Shown piece after piece: positions 6,409-12,856 of a stretch of 17,121 nucleotides of DNA. The DNA comes from Ardenticatenia bacterium. GTDB taxonomy: Bacteria; Chloroflexota; Anaerolineae; Aggregatilineales; Aggregatilineaceae. How positions within the stretch are numbered: position 1 is the first letter of the stretch; each line of letters opens with the position of its first letter. The stretch is taken from the NCBI GenBank assembly GCA_026984385.1, contig JALSSH010000137.1, forward strand, positions 1 through 17,121. The letters run 5' to 3'. The position numbers and the translations under genes are program-made. Below the pieces are notes generated by a model. It did no database searches, had not been told where the DNA came from, and saw only the letters and a list, made by a program, of their open reading frames with translations.

Positions 6409-6611
6409 GTGCGCCATACGGCGCACTACGCGCGGCATTCGCCGCGCGTCAGCCGCGCGGAGCGCGGCGAGGCGGCGCGCCCAAATGCGCGATCACCGCA
6501 AACGCTAGGCTACCGGCGGCAGCTCCGCTCCGCGAGCCGTGCGTCAGCGCGGCTCGCGGGGGGTGCAGGGGTCATCCGACCCCTGCTGGGGGCACGGGGG
6601 CAAAGCCCCCG
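6409..6611 (-). repeat. Intergenic hairpin array, copy B
   Basis: Six hairpins stand nearly end to end between the pbp gene stop (6623) and the cysK promoter: GTGCGCC/GGCGCAC (6409-6426), ACGCGCGGC/GCCGCGCGT (6428-6449), GCCGCGC/GCGCGGC (6452-6468), CCGCGAGCC/GGCTCGCGG (6530-6559), GCAGGGGTC/GACCCCTGC (6565-6586) and CGGGGGC/GCCCCCG (6595-6611). Most loops are 3-4 nt. From 6547 the sequence is the same core as 1-66 and the reverse of 4021-4082. The block 6474-6503 matches the reverse complement of about 4127-4154. I see no gene in 6312-6622. Confidence 0.8.
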
Positions 6612-6622
6612 CCGCCCTGCCG

Positions 6623-9600
6623 CTACTCGCTCACGCGCACGCTCACATGCGCGGATTCCGCGCTGTTGCCCGCCGCGTCATACGCCACCGCCCACAACTC
6701 GAACGTGCCCGCCTGTTCCAACGGCACGCGCGCCGTATAGGGCCACTCCTCGGCGCTGGCGACCTGTTCGCCGTCGCGGTAAAAGTCCACCCGCGCGATC
6801 TGCACGTTGTCTTCCGGCTCGGCGCGGAGCGGAATAGCCGCGTCTTCCCGCAGCGAAAAACGCGCGCCTTCCTGCGGCTCGCTGAGCTGCACGCGCGGCG
6901 GCGCGTTGTCCACCGTCACGGCCACGTAAGCCGTTTCCAGCGAGTTGTCCGCGCGAACCATCGTCAAGCGCAGCGTGTAAACCGCGCCGTCGCTCAAGCC
7001 CGCCGTGTCCCACGTGCCCAGCAGCACGTCGCGCCCGCTTTGCGTGCCTTCGCCCACTTGGAGCCACACGTCCGGCTGCGTGCCCGCGCCGTAGTCCAAG
7101 CGATAGTAGGCGAACTGCTCATCGCTGACGTTGCCGCGAACCTCCACCTGCCCGCGCACACGCCCCAAAAACGGCGGCGAGATAATCGCCACAGGGTTAA
7201 AAGGCGAGGTGGCGTCCACCGTGTCGTATTCGTCGGGTGGGAAGCGCTGACCGGTTTCCCGTGCCCAGGCGCGCACCTGCGGCGGCCAGTCGAAAAAGAC
7301 CATCTGCTCCACGCACTCCGACGGCGAAGAGGCGCTCGCCAAGCGCCCGTTGCAGACGTTAACCGCGTACTCCTTCCAATACGTGTCCACTTGGGAAGGG
7401 CGTGTGTCAATGCCCAAGGCCGGGTCTACGTAGAAAAGCTCGCGCGTTTGTGGGCAGATGCGCGTGGGCAAAAGGCCGGAAATCTGACACACGACCGCCT
7501 CTACCACCGTCGGGGGACGCGCCCACTCCTGACGCGGTAGGGCGTCGCGCGTGTGCACGTATTCCATCAGCGCATGCCAGATCGGGGCAGCGCCGCTCGA
7601 TCCGGTGACGTCGCTCATCGAGCGGTTGTCGTTGTTGCCCACCCACACACCGACCACCATTTGCGGCGTGTAGCCGACCGTCCAGGCGTCGCGGTTGTCG
7701 TTGGTGGTGCCGGTCTTGACGGCGGCGGGACGCGAAAGCTCTAGCGCGCTGCCGCGCCCGAAGGCCGGCTCGCGCGCGGCGTCGTCGGCCAGGATGTCGG
7801 TCAGGATGTACGCGAGCGCCGGTTCGAGCACCAAGCGCCGCTGAAACGTGCCGGTCTCCTCGCCATACTCCCACAGCACGCGCCCGTCCGCGTCCTCAAT
7901 GCGCAAAATCGCCACCGGATTTAGCCCGCGAAAGCCCGGCGCGCTCTGATCCTCGTGCACCGGCACGCCGACCATGTAGCCGCCCTGGTTAAAAACGTTG
8001 TAAGCGTAGGTCAAGTCGAGCAGTGAGACCTCCCCGCTGCCCAACGCCAGCGCCAAGCCGTAACGGTCAAGCTGGGTCAGCGAGTTGATCCCCAGGCGGT
8101 GCGCGGTGCGCAAAATCGGCCCCAGCCCGATCAAGTTGGCGAGCTGCACCGGCGGCACGTTGTAGGAGTTCGCCAGCGCGTCGCGCACGCTCATCGGGCC
8201 GTGATATTGGCGGTCTATGTTCACGGGCGTGTAAGGCTGGCCGCCGTTGTCGAACTCGATCGGCACGTCGTAGGTCATGGTGGCGGCGGTGATGCCGTTG
8301 GGATAGCCCGGCAGCGGCCCTTGCAAAAAAGCGGCCAGGTACACAAACGGCTTGAACGAGGAGGCCGGTTGCCGTTGAGCCAGCGCCGCGTTGTAGTGGC
8401 CCTGGATGCCCTCGTCCCAATAGTCCACGCTGCCGACCATGCTCAGCACTTCGCCGGTTTCGCCGCGCAAAACCACCACTGCCGCGTTGCTCACGTCTCG
8501 TTGGCCGCCGACCAACGCTTGCGGCAAGGGCGGCAAATACGCGGCTGCAGGACACGGCGTGCCCAAGCTGGTATGGTACGAAACCGTCGGATCGCCGCCC
8601 GCCAAACGCGAAACATAGCTGCGCGCCACACACTCGGCTTGGAGCTGCAAGTCCAGGTCTAGCGTGGTGTAGATGCGCAAGCCACCGCGTGTGAGCAAAC
8701 GCGGCCCGTCCAGCCCCAAGTCGTTGAGGATCGCCTCGGCTTCGGCGCGCGCGTAAAAGGAGAAGTGCGGCGCGATGATGTCAAAACGCGCGCTGAAGGG
8801 GCGCACGGCCAACGGGCGGGCGAAGGCTTCTTCGGCCTGCTGCGCCGTGATGTAGCCCTCGTCCACCATCGCTTGGAGCACCAGCCCCTGGCGCAACTTG
8901 GCCGCGTCGGGGTTGTCAATCGGGTTCTGGAGCGGAAATTGCGGGATAGCCGCCAGCATAGCCGCCTCGGCCAGCGTCAGATCGCGGGCAGGTTTGCTGA
9001 AATACTGCTGTGCCGCCGCCTCGATCCCGTAGGCCCAGCCGCCGTAAAAGTTGGTGTTGACGTACCACTCCAGGATTTGGTCCTTGCTATAAAGCCGCGA
9101 AATCTCGGTCGCCAAGATCACTTCCTTGACCTTGCGCCCGACACTCAGCTCACGGCGCTCTTCCGGCGCCAAAAGTACGTTGCGCACGAGTTGCTGCGTA
9201 ATCGTGCTGCCGCCTTGCAATTGCCCGCCGGTCAGGTTCGCCCAGAGCGCGCGCGCCATGCCGCGCAGGTCATAGCCCGGGTTGCGGTAAAAGCTGGCGT
9301 CTTCGATGGCGACGGTGGCTTGCAAAATGTAAGGCGGCAGATCGTCGAGCCGCACCCAGCGGCGATCCCCCCCCTCCGGGTCGATCACCTCGTAGAGCAC
9401 GGTCTGGCCGCTGCGGTCGTAAAGCACACTGGTGAGGAAGGCTTCTTCCTCGGCGGCGACGATGCGTTCAGGCGGGGGCAATTGTGCGGCGTAATAATTG
9501 TACACCGCCGCGAACACGCCCAGCGCGATCAGCGTGCCCAGGGCCAGCGCCAGCGCCAACGCCCCCAACACCACGCCCGCCCAACGCAACGCACGCGGCA

Positions 9601-9673
9601 CGGTTTGCTCCGCGCGTTGACGTTGGCGGCGACGACGACGGGCCAGGCGGGCGAGGGTCTGTGGAGTGCTCAT
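6623..9673 (-). CDS. Bifunctional class A penicillin-binding protein
   Basis: The 1016-residue protein polymerises and cross-links peptidoglycan outside the cytoplasmic membrane. An Arg-rich cytosolic N-terminus (1-31) and one membrane anchor (about 32-58) come first. The GT51 transglycosylase follows (about 75-245) with EDASFYRNPG (catalytic Glu124) and GGSTITQQL (154-162). The transpeptidase (about 395-690) shows SSFK (Ser438 as nucleophile), SYN (503-505) and KTGTT (653-657). After it come a Cys-containing SGLLPTRICP segment (about 749) and two Ig-like beta modules (about 830-925 and 928-1016, the second ending DAAGNSAESAHVSV). The Ig tail makes it longer than typical PBP1a. The start at 9673 lies 7 nt after the upstream STAS-like gene, so the two form an operon. 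Confidence 0.95.
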   Translation of the reverse strand: MSTPQTLARLARRRRRQRQRAEQTVPRALRWAGVVLGALALALALGTLIALGVFAAVYNYYAAQLPPPERIVAAEEEAFLTSVLYDRSGQTVLYEVIDPEGGDRRWVRLDDLPPYILQATVAIEDASFYRNPGYDLRGMARALWANLTGGQLQGGSTITQQLVRNVLLAPEERRELSVGRKVKEVILATEISRLYSKDQILEWYVNTNFYGGWAYGIEAAAQQYFSKPARDLTLAEAAMLAAIPQFPLQNPIDNPDAAKLRQGLVLQAMVDEGYITAQQAEEAFARPLAVRPFSARFDIIAPHFSFYARAEAEAILNDLGLDGPRLLTRGGLRIYTTLDLDLQLQAECVARSYVSRLAGGDPTVSYHTSLGTPCPAAAYLPPLPQALVGGQRDVSNAAVVVLRGETGEVLSMVGSVDYWDEGIQGHYNAALAQRQPASSFKPFVYLAAFLQGPLPGYPNGITAATMTYDVPIEFDNGGQPYTPVNIDRQYHGPMSVRDALANSYNVPPVQLANLIGLGPILRTAHRLGINSLTQLDRYGLALALGSGEVSLLDLTYAYNVFNQGGYMVGVPVHEDQSAPGFRGLNPVAILRIEDADGRVLWEYGEETGTFQRRLVLEPALAYILTDILADDAAREPAFGRGSALELSRPAAVKTGTTNDNRDAWTVGYTPQMVVGVWVGNNDNRSMSDVTGSSGAAPIWHALMEYVHTRDALPRQEWARPPTVVEAVVCQISGLLPTRICPQTRELFYVDPALGIDTRPSQVDTYWKEYAVNVCNGRLASASSPSECVEQMVFFDWPPQVRAWARETGQRFPPDEYDTVDATSPFNPVAIISPPFLGRVRGQVEVRGNVSDEQFAYYRLDYGAGTQPDVWLQVGEGTQSGRDVLLGTWDTAGLSDGAVYTLRLTMVRADNSLETAYVAVTVDNAPPRVQLSEPQEGARFSLREDAAIPLRAEPEDNVQIARVDFYRDGEQVASAEEWPYTARVPLEQAGTFELWAVAYDAAGNSAESAHVSVRVSE

Positions 9674-9680
9674 AGGCGAA

Positions 9681-10079
9681 TTATTGGGAAAGATGCTCGC
9701 GTATCAAGTCTAACGCTTCCTCGCGCGTTTCTACCACGCCGATCACGTTAGAACCCTGGAATTGATTCTGCGATTTAAGTGCATTCGCCCCCAACTTGAC
9801 CAACTCACTCTTGCCGATGTAAATCGTCGCCACGTCGGGGTCAAAAGCGCCGCCCTCGTGTTCCCTTTCCATAGCGATCCCGACCATCATATCGCCAAAG
9901 CCCAGATTAACGTCGGAAAAGTCCAACACGCGGTAAACCTTCCCCTCCCCGCTGAGTTCCTGCTTGAATTGCGCCGTAGCAGCCATAGAAGTTGCGGGGT
10001 CTCCAGGAAGCTCAACAGGTTCAGAAAGCGTATAGTAAATGGTTCGAATTTCGGGAAGTTTTTCGATCTGTATTGACAT
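9681..10079 (-). CDS. Small STAS-like alpha/beta protein, function unknown
   Basis: The 132-residue soluble protein has no signal peptide. Alternating predicted strands and helices (KLPEIRTIYYTLSEPV, KVYRVLDFSDVNLGF, DPDVATIYIGKSELVKLGANAL, NVIGVVETREEALDLIREHL) suggest a STAS/SpoIIAA-like fold. I recall similar small proteins from Chloroflexota but no assigned function. No phosphorylatable Ser motif of anti-sigma antagonists is clearly visible. The start at 10079 has AGGAGG (10091-10096) 11 nt upstream. It is the first gene before the penicillin-binding protein (7-nt gap), so a link to cell-wall synthesis control is possible by context. It is divergent from the prenyltransferase gene, sharing a 127-nt control region. 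Composition looks less GC-rich than its neighbours. Confidence 0.85.
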   Translation of the reverse strand: MSIQIEKLPEIRTIYYTLSEPVELPGDPATSMAATAQFKQELSGEGKVYRVLDFSDVNLGFGDMMVGIAMEREHEGGAFDPDVATIYIGKSELVKLGANALKSQNQFQGSNVIGVVETREEALDLIREHLSQ

Positions 10080-10206
10080 TGTGTTACATACCTCCTATAT
10101 TTTTATTGGTGAAACGGTGGGAAATTCTCCTTATCAAGCTCTCCAGATACATAAGCTAAGTTCGGCCAGTGCCAATTCCATGATCATACGCACAGGAGCA
10201 AAGCGC
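10080..10206. promoter_or_regulatory. Divergent control region, STAS-like / prenyltransferase
   Basis: This short AT-richer gap must carry promoters for both directions. I see the ribosome sites (AGGAGG on minus at 10091-10096; AGGAG on plus at 10194-10198) but no hexamer pair good enough to call. Shared regulation of the two genes is possible but not shown. Confidence 0.4.
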
Positions 10207-11106
10207 ATGTTTAAACCTAACTGGGCATCCGTAGAGCCTGAGCAATTTTACCACGACATCCGCCGAATGGCGGAACTGGTCAACGCGCCCTACAACGCCG
10301 AAAAGTTCGAGCCAGCCGTCAAAACATACGAAGCGTGCTTCCGCACCTCCCCCGTTTCCTATCGTACCACGTCCCACCCGCCCGAACAGCGTAATCTTTC
10401 CGTGCGCTACTTCGGCTTTGCCTGCGACATCAGCCCCTACGAAGCCGCCGTCCAAAACGGATTGATCGTGCCGGACGACCACCCGATCTATCAACTCTAC
10501 AACGAGGCTATGATGGCCTACCCCGCCCCCGGGCACGGCGTAGATTTGGGCACACGTAACGGCATGGAAAAAATATGGGTCTTCCCCAAAGGCGACGTCC
10601 CCATCCAAGAAGCGGTACAACTGCCTTCGTTGCCGCCCGCGGCTCGGGAACACCTGGGCTTTTTCCAAAAGTACGGTTTGGAAGGTCTTATCGTCTTGGG
10701 CATTGACTATTTGCACAAAACTGTCAATCTCTACTTCCGCACCCCGCCCGAGCCGGAGCGCAGCGAAAAGCTCCTGCAGATGTTGCAAGAGCTGGGCTTC
10801 CAGGCCGGTGAGGAAGCCGCCACCTTCCCCAAAACACTTTCCGTGTACTTCACCTTCGGCTGGCACACTTCCAAGTGCATTCGCGTAAGCATGGTTACCG
10901 CGTTTGTGCCCAAGGAGGAATTTCCCTTCCAATACTATCCGGAAGCCGAACGCTATTTCGACAACCCGCCTGTGCTCACCGAAGTGCCGATCGCAGGCTT
11001 CCTCCCTGCCTATATGGCCGAAGGAAACTACATCAAGATCGACATGGACTACAACGGCGGCCTTTCGCAGATGCTGCTGCTGGCCGTCCAACAAGCCCCC
11101 GCTTAG
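10207..11106 (+). CDS. ABBA-type aromatic prenyltransferase (NphB/CloQ family)
   Basis: The 299-residue soluble protein matches the NphB/CloQ/Fnq26 family in length and along its C-terminal two thirds. Recognisable blocks are SPYEAAVQNGLI (about 80-91), LPSLPPAAREHLGFFQKYGLE (about 140-160), IDYLHKTVNLYF (about 167-178), LSVYFTFGW (about 215) and the IKI segment near 277. NphB equivalents are DPYATVVEKGLF, IPSMPPAVAENAELFARYGLD, MDYKKRQVNLYF and SVYPTLNW. These enzymes attach a dimethylallyl or geranyl group to an aromatic small molecule in a ten-strand barrel. NphB's Asn173, Arg228 and Lys284 seem conserved; the Mg-binding Asp62 aligns with Ser. The ATG at 10207 has AGGAG (10194-10198); the frame stays open upstream to 10039 without a ribosome site. 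It stands alone, with its own terminator. The substrate cannot be told. Confidence 0.88.
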   Translation: MFKPNWASVEPEQFYHDIRRMAELVNAPYNAEKFEPAVKTYEACFRTSPVSYRTTSHPPEQRNLSVRYFGFACDISPYEAAVQNGLIVPDDHPIYQLYNEAMMAYPAPGHGVDLGTRNGMEKIWVFPKGDVPIQEAVQLPSLPPAAREHLGFFQKYGLEGLIVLGIDYLHKTVNLYFRTPPEPERSEKLLQMLQELGFQAGEEAATFPKTLSVYFTFGWHTSKCIRVSMVTAFVPKEEFPFQYYPEAERYFDNPPVLTEVPIAGFLPAYMAEGNYIKIDMDYNGGLSQMLLLAVQQAPA

Positions 11107-11150
11107 CTCGCGTATCTGAAACGCTGAGCAATTTTCGCCCACCGTTCACC

Positions 11151-11173
11151 AGCCCCCCTACGGGGGCTTTTTT
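11151..11173 (+). terminator. Intrinsic terminator of the prenyltransferase gene
   Basis: AGCCCCC (11151-11157) pairs with GGGGGCT (11162-11168) around a 4-nt loop, and T continues to 11173. It begins 44 nt after the stop codon. An adjoining inverted repeat (TTTTTGCGC 11169-11177, GCGCAAAAA 11183-11191) overlaps the T-tract. Confidence 0.88.
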
Positions 11174-11203
11174 GCGCGCCAGGCGCAAAAAGTTCAACTT
11201 CGA

Positions 11204-11234
11204 TTGTGCATTTCTGTACAGGGATCGCTATAAT
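11204..11234 (+). promoter_or_regulatory. Candidate promoter of the DsbA-like gene
   Basis: A perfect TATAAT at 11229-11234 lies 47 nt before the start codon and just after the preceding terminator. The -35 side is poor: TTGTGC (11204-11209) at a 19-nt spacing is the best candidate. Confidence 0.5.
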
Positions 11235-11281
11235 TGGCTAGAAACGTAGCCGCCTCATCAGCCAATACACCAGGAGAGAGC

Positions 11282-12532
11282 ATGAACAAAAAGACCTTGA
11301 TCGGCCTGGCCGTGTTGGGCGCAGCCTTGATCGCGTTGGCCTTTTACGCCGCCAACCGCAGCGAAGAGACGCCCACGACTCCCAGCGCCGCCACCTCAAC
11401 GTCAACGACCAGCACCACTGCCGCCACCCCGTCCCCCGCCGCCACCACCGACCCCGCCGCGATGAAGGTTTTTGAGTGGGAAGACTTCGGCGTCACCTTC
11501 ACGCTGCCGGAAGATTGGGACTGGATGGGAGATAGCCCGGAGTTTGCGCTGGCGTTGATCTCGCCGGATATCAAGCAGTTCGGCCAGGGCGCGTATATCA
11601 CCATTGACGTTTACCCCAGCCTCGGCCCGGGCAAAACGCCGGAGTCCGCATTAGAAGAGGTTGCTAAGGAAAACGACACGGAAATCGAACCCTTCCCGGG
11701 CGGTGGCGTCGGCGTCGCCATGCCGGACGAGGCCAACGGCCTTATCCAAAACCTGGTTGTCTATCCCTATAACGACATGGGCGCCGTGCTGGTGATGCAA
11801 ACCGCCGCCTCGCCAAACGAAAACGCGACCATTTTAGACATCCTGGGCAGCATGAAGATTCACCCGCCACACCCGGACGCCGAAGCCGCCGACGCGGCCT
11901 TCCTCGCCAGCTTGGAAAGCCCACAAGACGGCGCGCTCAGCTATGGAGAAGACGACGCGCCGGTGGTGATGCGCGAGTATCTGAGCTTCACTTGCGGCCA
12001 TTGCGCTCAATACACGCTTTCGATCAGCAACCTGTTGGCGTTGGAAGTAGAAAGCGGGCGCGTGCGCTTTGAGCTTTCGCCGGTGAGCTGGGACGATAAC
12101 GCCGAGTACGCCGCCAACGCCTTTTATTGCGCCACCGCCCAGGGCAAAGGCTACAGCGCCTACAAAGCCTTGTACACAAACTATTTGACGCTGGGCTATG
12201 AAGAAGCGTACACCGAGGACGCCGTGCGCGAAGCGATGGGCGAAAACGGCGTCGGGCTGGATATGGACGCCTTCGCGCAGTGCATGACCGAAGGCACTTA
12301 TGCCGACTTGTTGGAGGCGAGCAATGCCGCCTTTGCCGACTTCGGGCTGACCGGCACGCCCACCGTGTTGTTGGGCTTCAGCGACGAGGAGATCACCCCG
12401 CTGCACATGCCGGACAAACAAGTGTGGAGCGGCACAATCCCCGTCAGCATTCTGCGCCAGATCATCAGCAAGATGATCGACGATGGCCTCACGCCGGATG
12501 AGGCGACCGAAGCGTTTTTCGGGGAAAATTAA
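11282..12532 (+). CDS. Membrane-anchored DsbA-like thiol:disulfide oxidoreductase
   Basis: The 416-residue protein is exported: MNKK, a hydrophobic segment (5-22) without a lipobox Cys, then a Thr/Ser/Ala/Pro-rich stalk (28-60). A first domain (about 62-195, from FEWEDFGVTFTLPEDWDW) is of unknown role and resembles small extracellular beta-rich modules. The second (about 215-416) is a DsbA/thioredoxin-like domain with the CGHC active site (Cys238-Cys241, in SFTCGHCAQYT) and a TGTPTV loop carrying the cis-Pro (Pro360). Two further Cys lie in the helical insert (283, 334). CGHC is typical of oxidising or isomerising enzymes, so a role in forming disulfides in exported proteins is likely. The start at 11282 has AGGAG (11272-11276); the frame extends upstream to 11234 inside the promoter. 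Confidence 0.9.
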   Translation: MNKKTLIGLAVLGAALIALAFYAANRSEETPTTPSAATSTSTTSTTAATPSPAATTDPAAMKVFEWEDFGVTFTLPEDWDWMGDSPEFALALISPDIKQFGQGAYITIDVYPSLGPGKTPESALEEVAKENDTEIEPFPGGGVGVAMPDEANGLIQNLVVYPYNDMGAVLVMQTAASPNENATILDILGSMKIHPPHPDAEAADAAFLASLESPQDGALSYGEDDAPVVMREYLSFTCGHCAQYTLSISNLLALEVESGRVRFELSPVSWDDNAEYAANAFYCATAQGKGYSAYKALYTNYLTLGYEEAYTEDAVREAMGENGVGLDMDAFAQCMTEGTYADLLEASNAAFADFGLTGTPTVLLGFSDEEITPLHMPDKQVWSGTIPVSILRQIISKMIDDGLTPDEATEAFFGEN

Positions 12533-12573
12533 CGCGCGCGTTTCCAAACGCCCGCCGCGTGCGCGCCGCCCGC

Positions 12574-12637
12574 GTGCGCTTTCAGCGCACCGGCGAGGCT
12601 CTGCGAGCCTCGCCGAGGGCCTGGCGAAAGCCAGGCC
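12574..12637 (+). repeat. Intergenic hairpin array, copy D
   Basis: Three hairpins follow one another after the DsbA-like gene: GTGCGCT/AGCGCAC (12574-12590, TTC loop), CGGCGAGGCTC/GAGCCTCGCCG (12591-12615, TGC loop) and GGCCTGGC/GCCAGGCC (12618-12637, GAAA tetraloop). The reverse complement of 12614-12655 resembles 4149-4178, so this copy shares a module with array C though not the core of A, B and C. No U-tract follows. Apart from this and the downstream promoter, 12533-12856 holds nothing I can call. Confidence 0.75.
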
Positions 12638-12749
12638 TGCGGGCGGCGCGCGGCGTGCGCTCAACCGCCACTTCCCCACCCCGATCACCCGTACTCGTCC
12701 ACTCCGTTAAGCTCACAGCGCGCCTCGTTCGGTCAGAAGCGGGTTTGAA

Positions 12750-12780
12750 TTGTAAAAAACCGATAAAATTGGTGTATACT
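12750..12780 (+). promoter_or_regulatory. Candidate promoter of the kinase operon
   Basis: TATACT (12775-12780) is a good -10 in an AT-rich stretch, 77 nt before the kinase start. The best -35 is TTGTAA (12750-12755) at a long 19-nt spacing. A second -10-like TAAAAT lies at 12764-12769. Confidence 0.4.
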
Positions 12781-12856
12781 GTGAGCGAAAAATTGTCCTA
12801 ATCATTCATCCATTCACCCCAACCCAAAAAACATAAAGTCTTCAGGACCAACCCTT

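Noticed and set aside
6408..6470. CRISPR array in the tandem hairpins
   Set aside because: The hairpins differ from each other and have no constant repeat/spacer pattern; no cas genes are seen.
6539..7540. Plus-strand ORF running from array B over the pbp 3' end
   Set aside because: It starts in repeat DNA and lies antisense to the Ig-like region of a certain gene.
10039..10206. N-terminal extension of the prenyltransferase to 10039
   Set aside because: No ribosome site, overlap with the start of the divergent gene, and an extra 56 residues that NphB lacks; AGGAG supports 10207.
10156..11142. 328-codon minus-strand ORF opposite the prenyltransferase
   Set aside because: The plus frame matches a known enzyme family, has a ribosome site and ends at a terminator; the minus frame has none of these.
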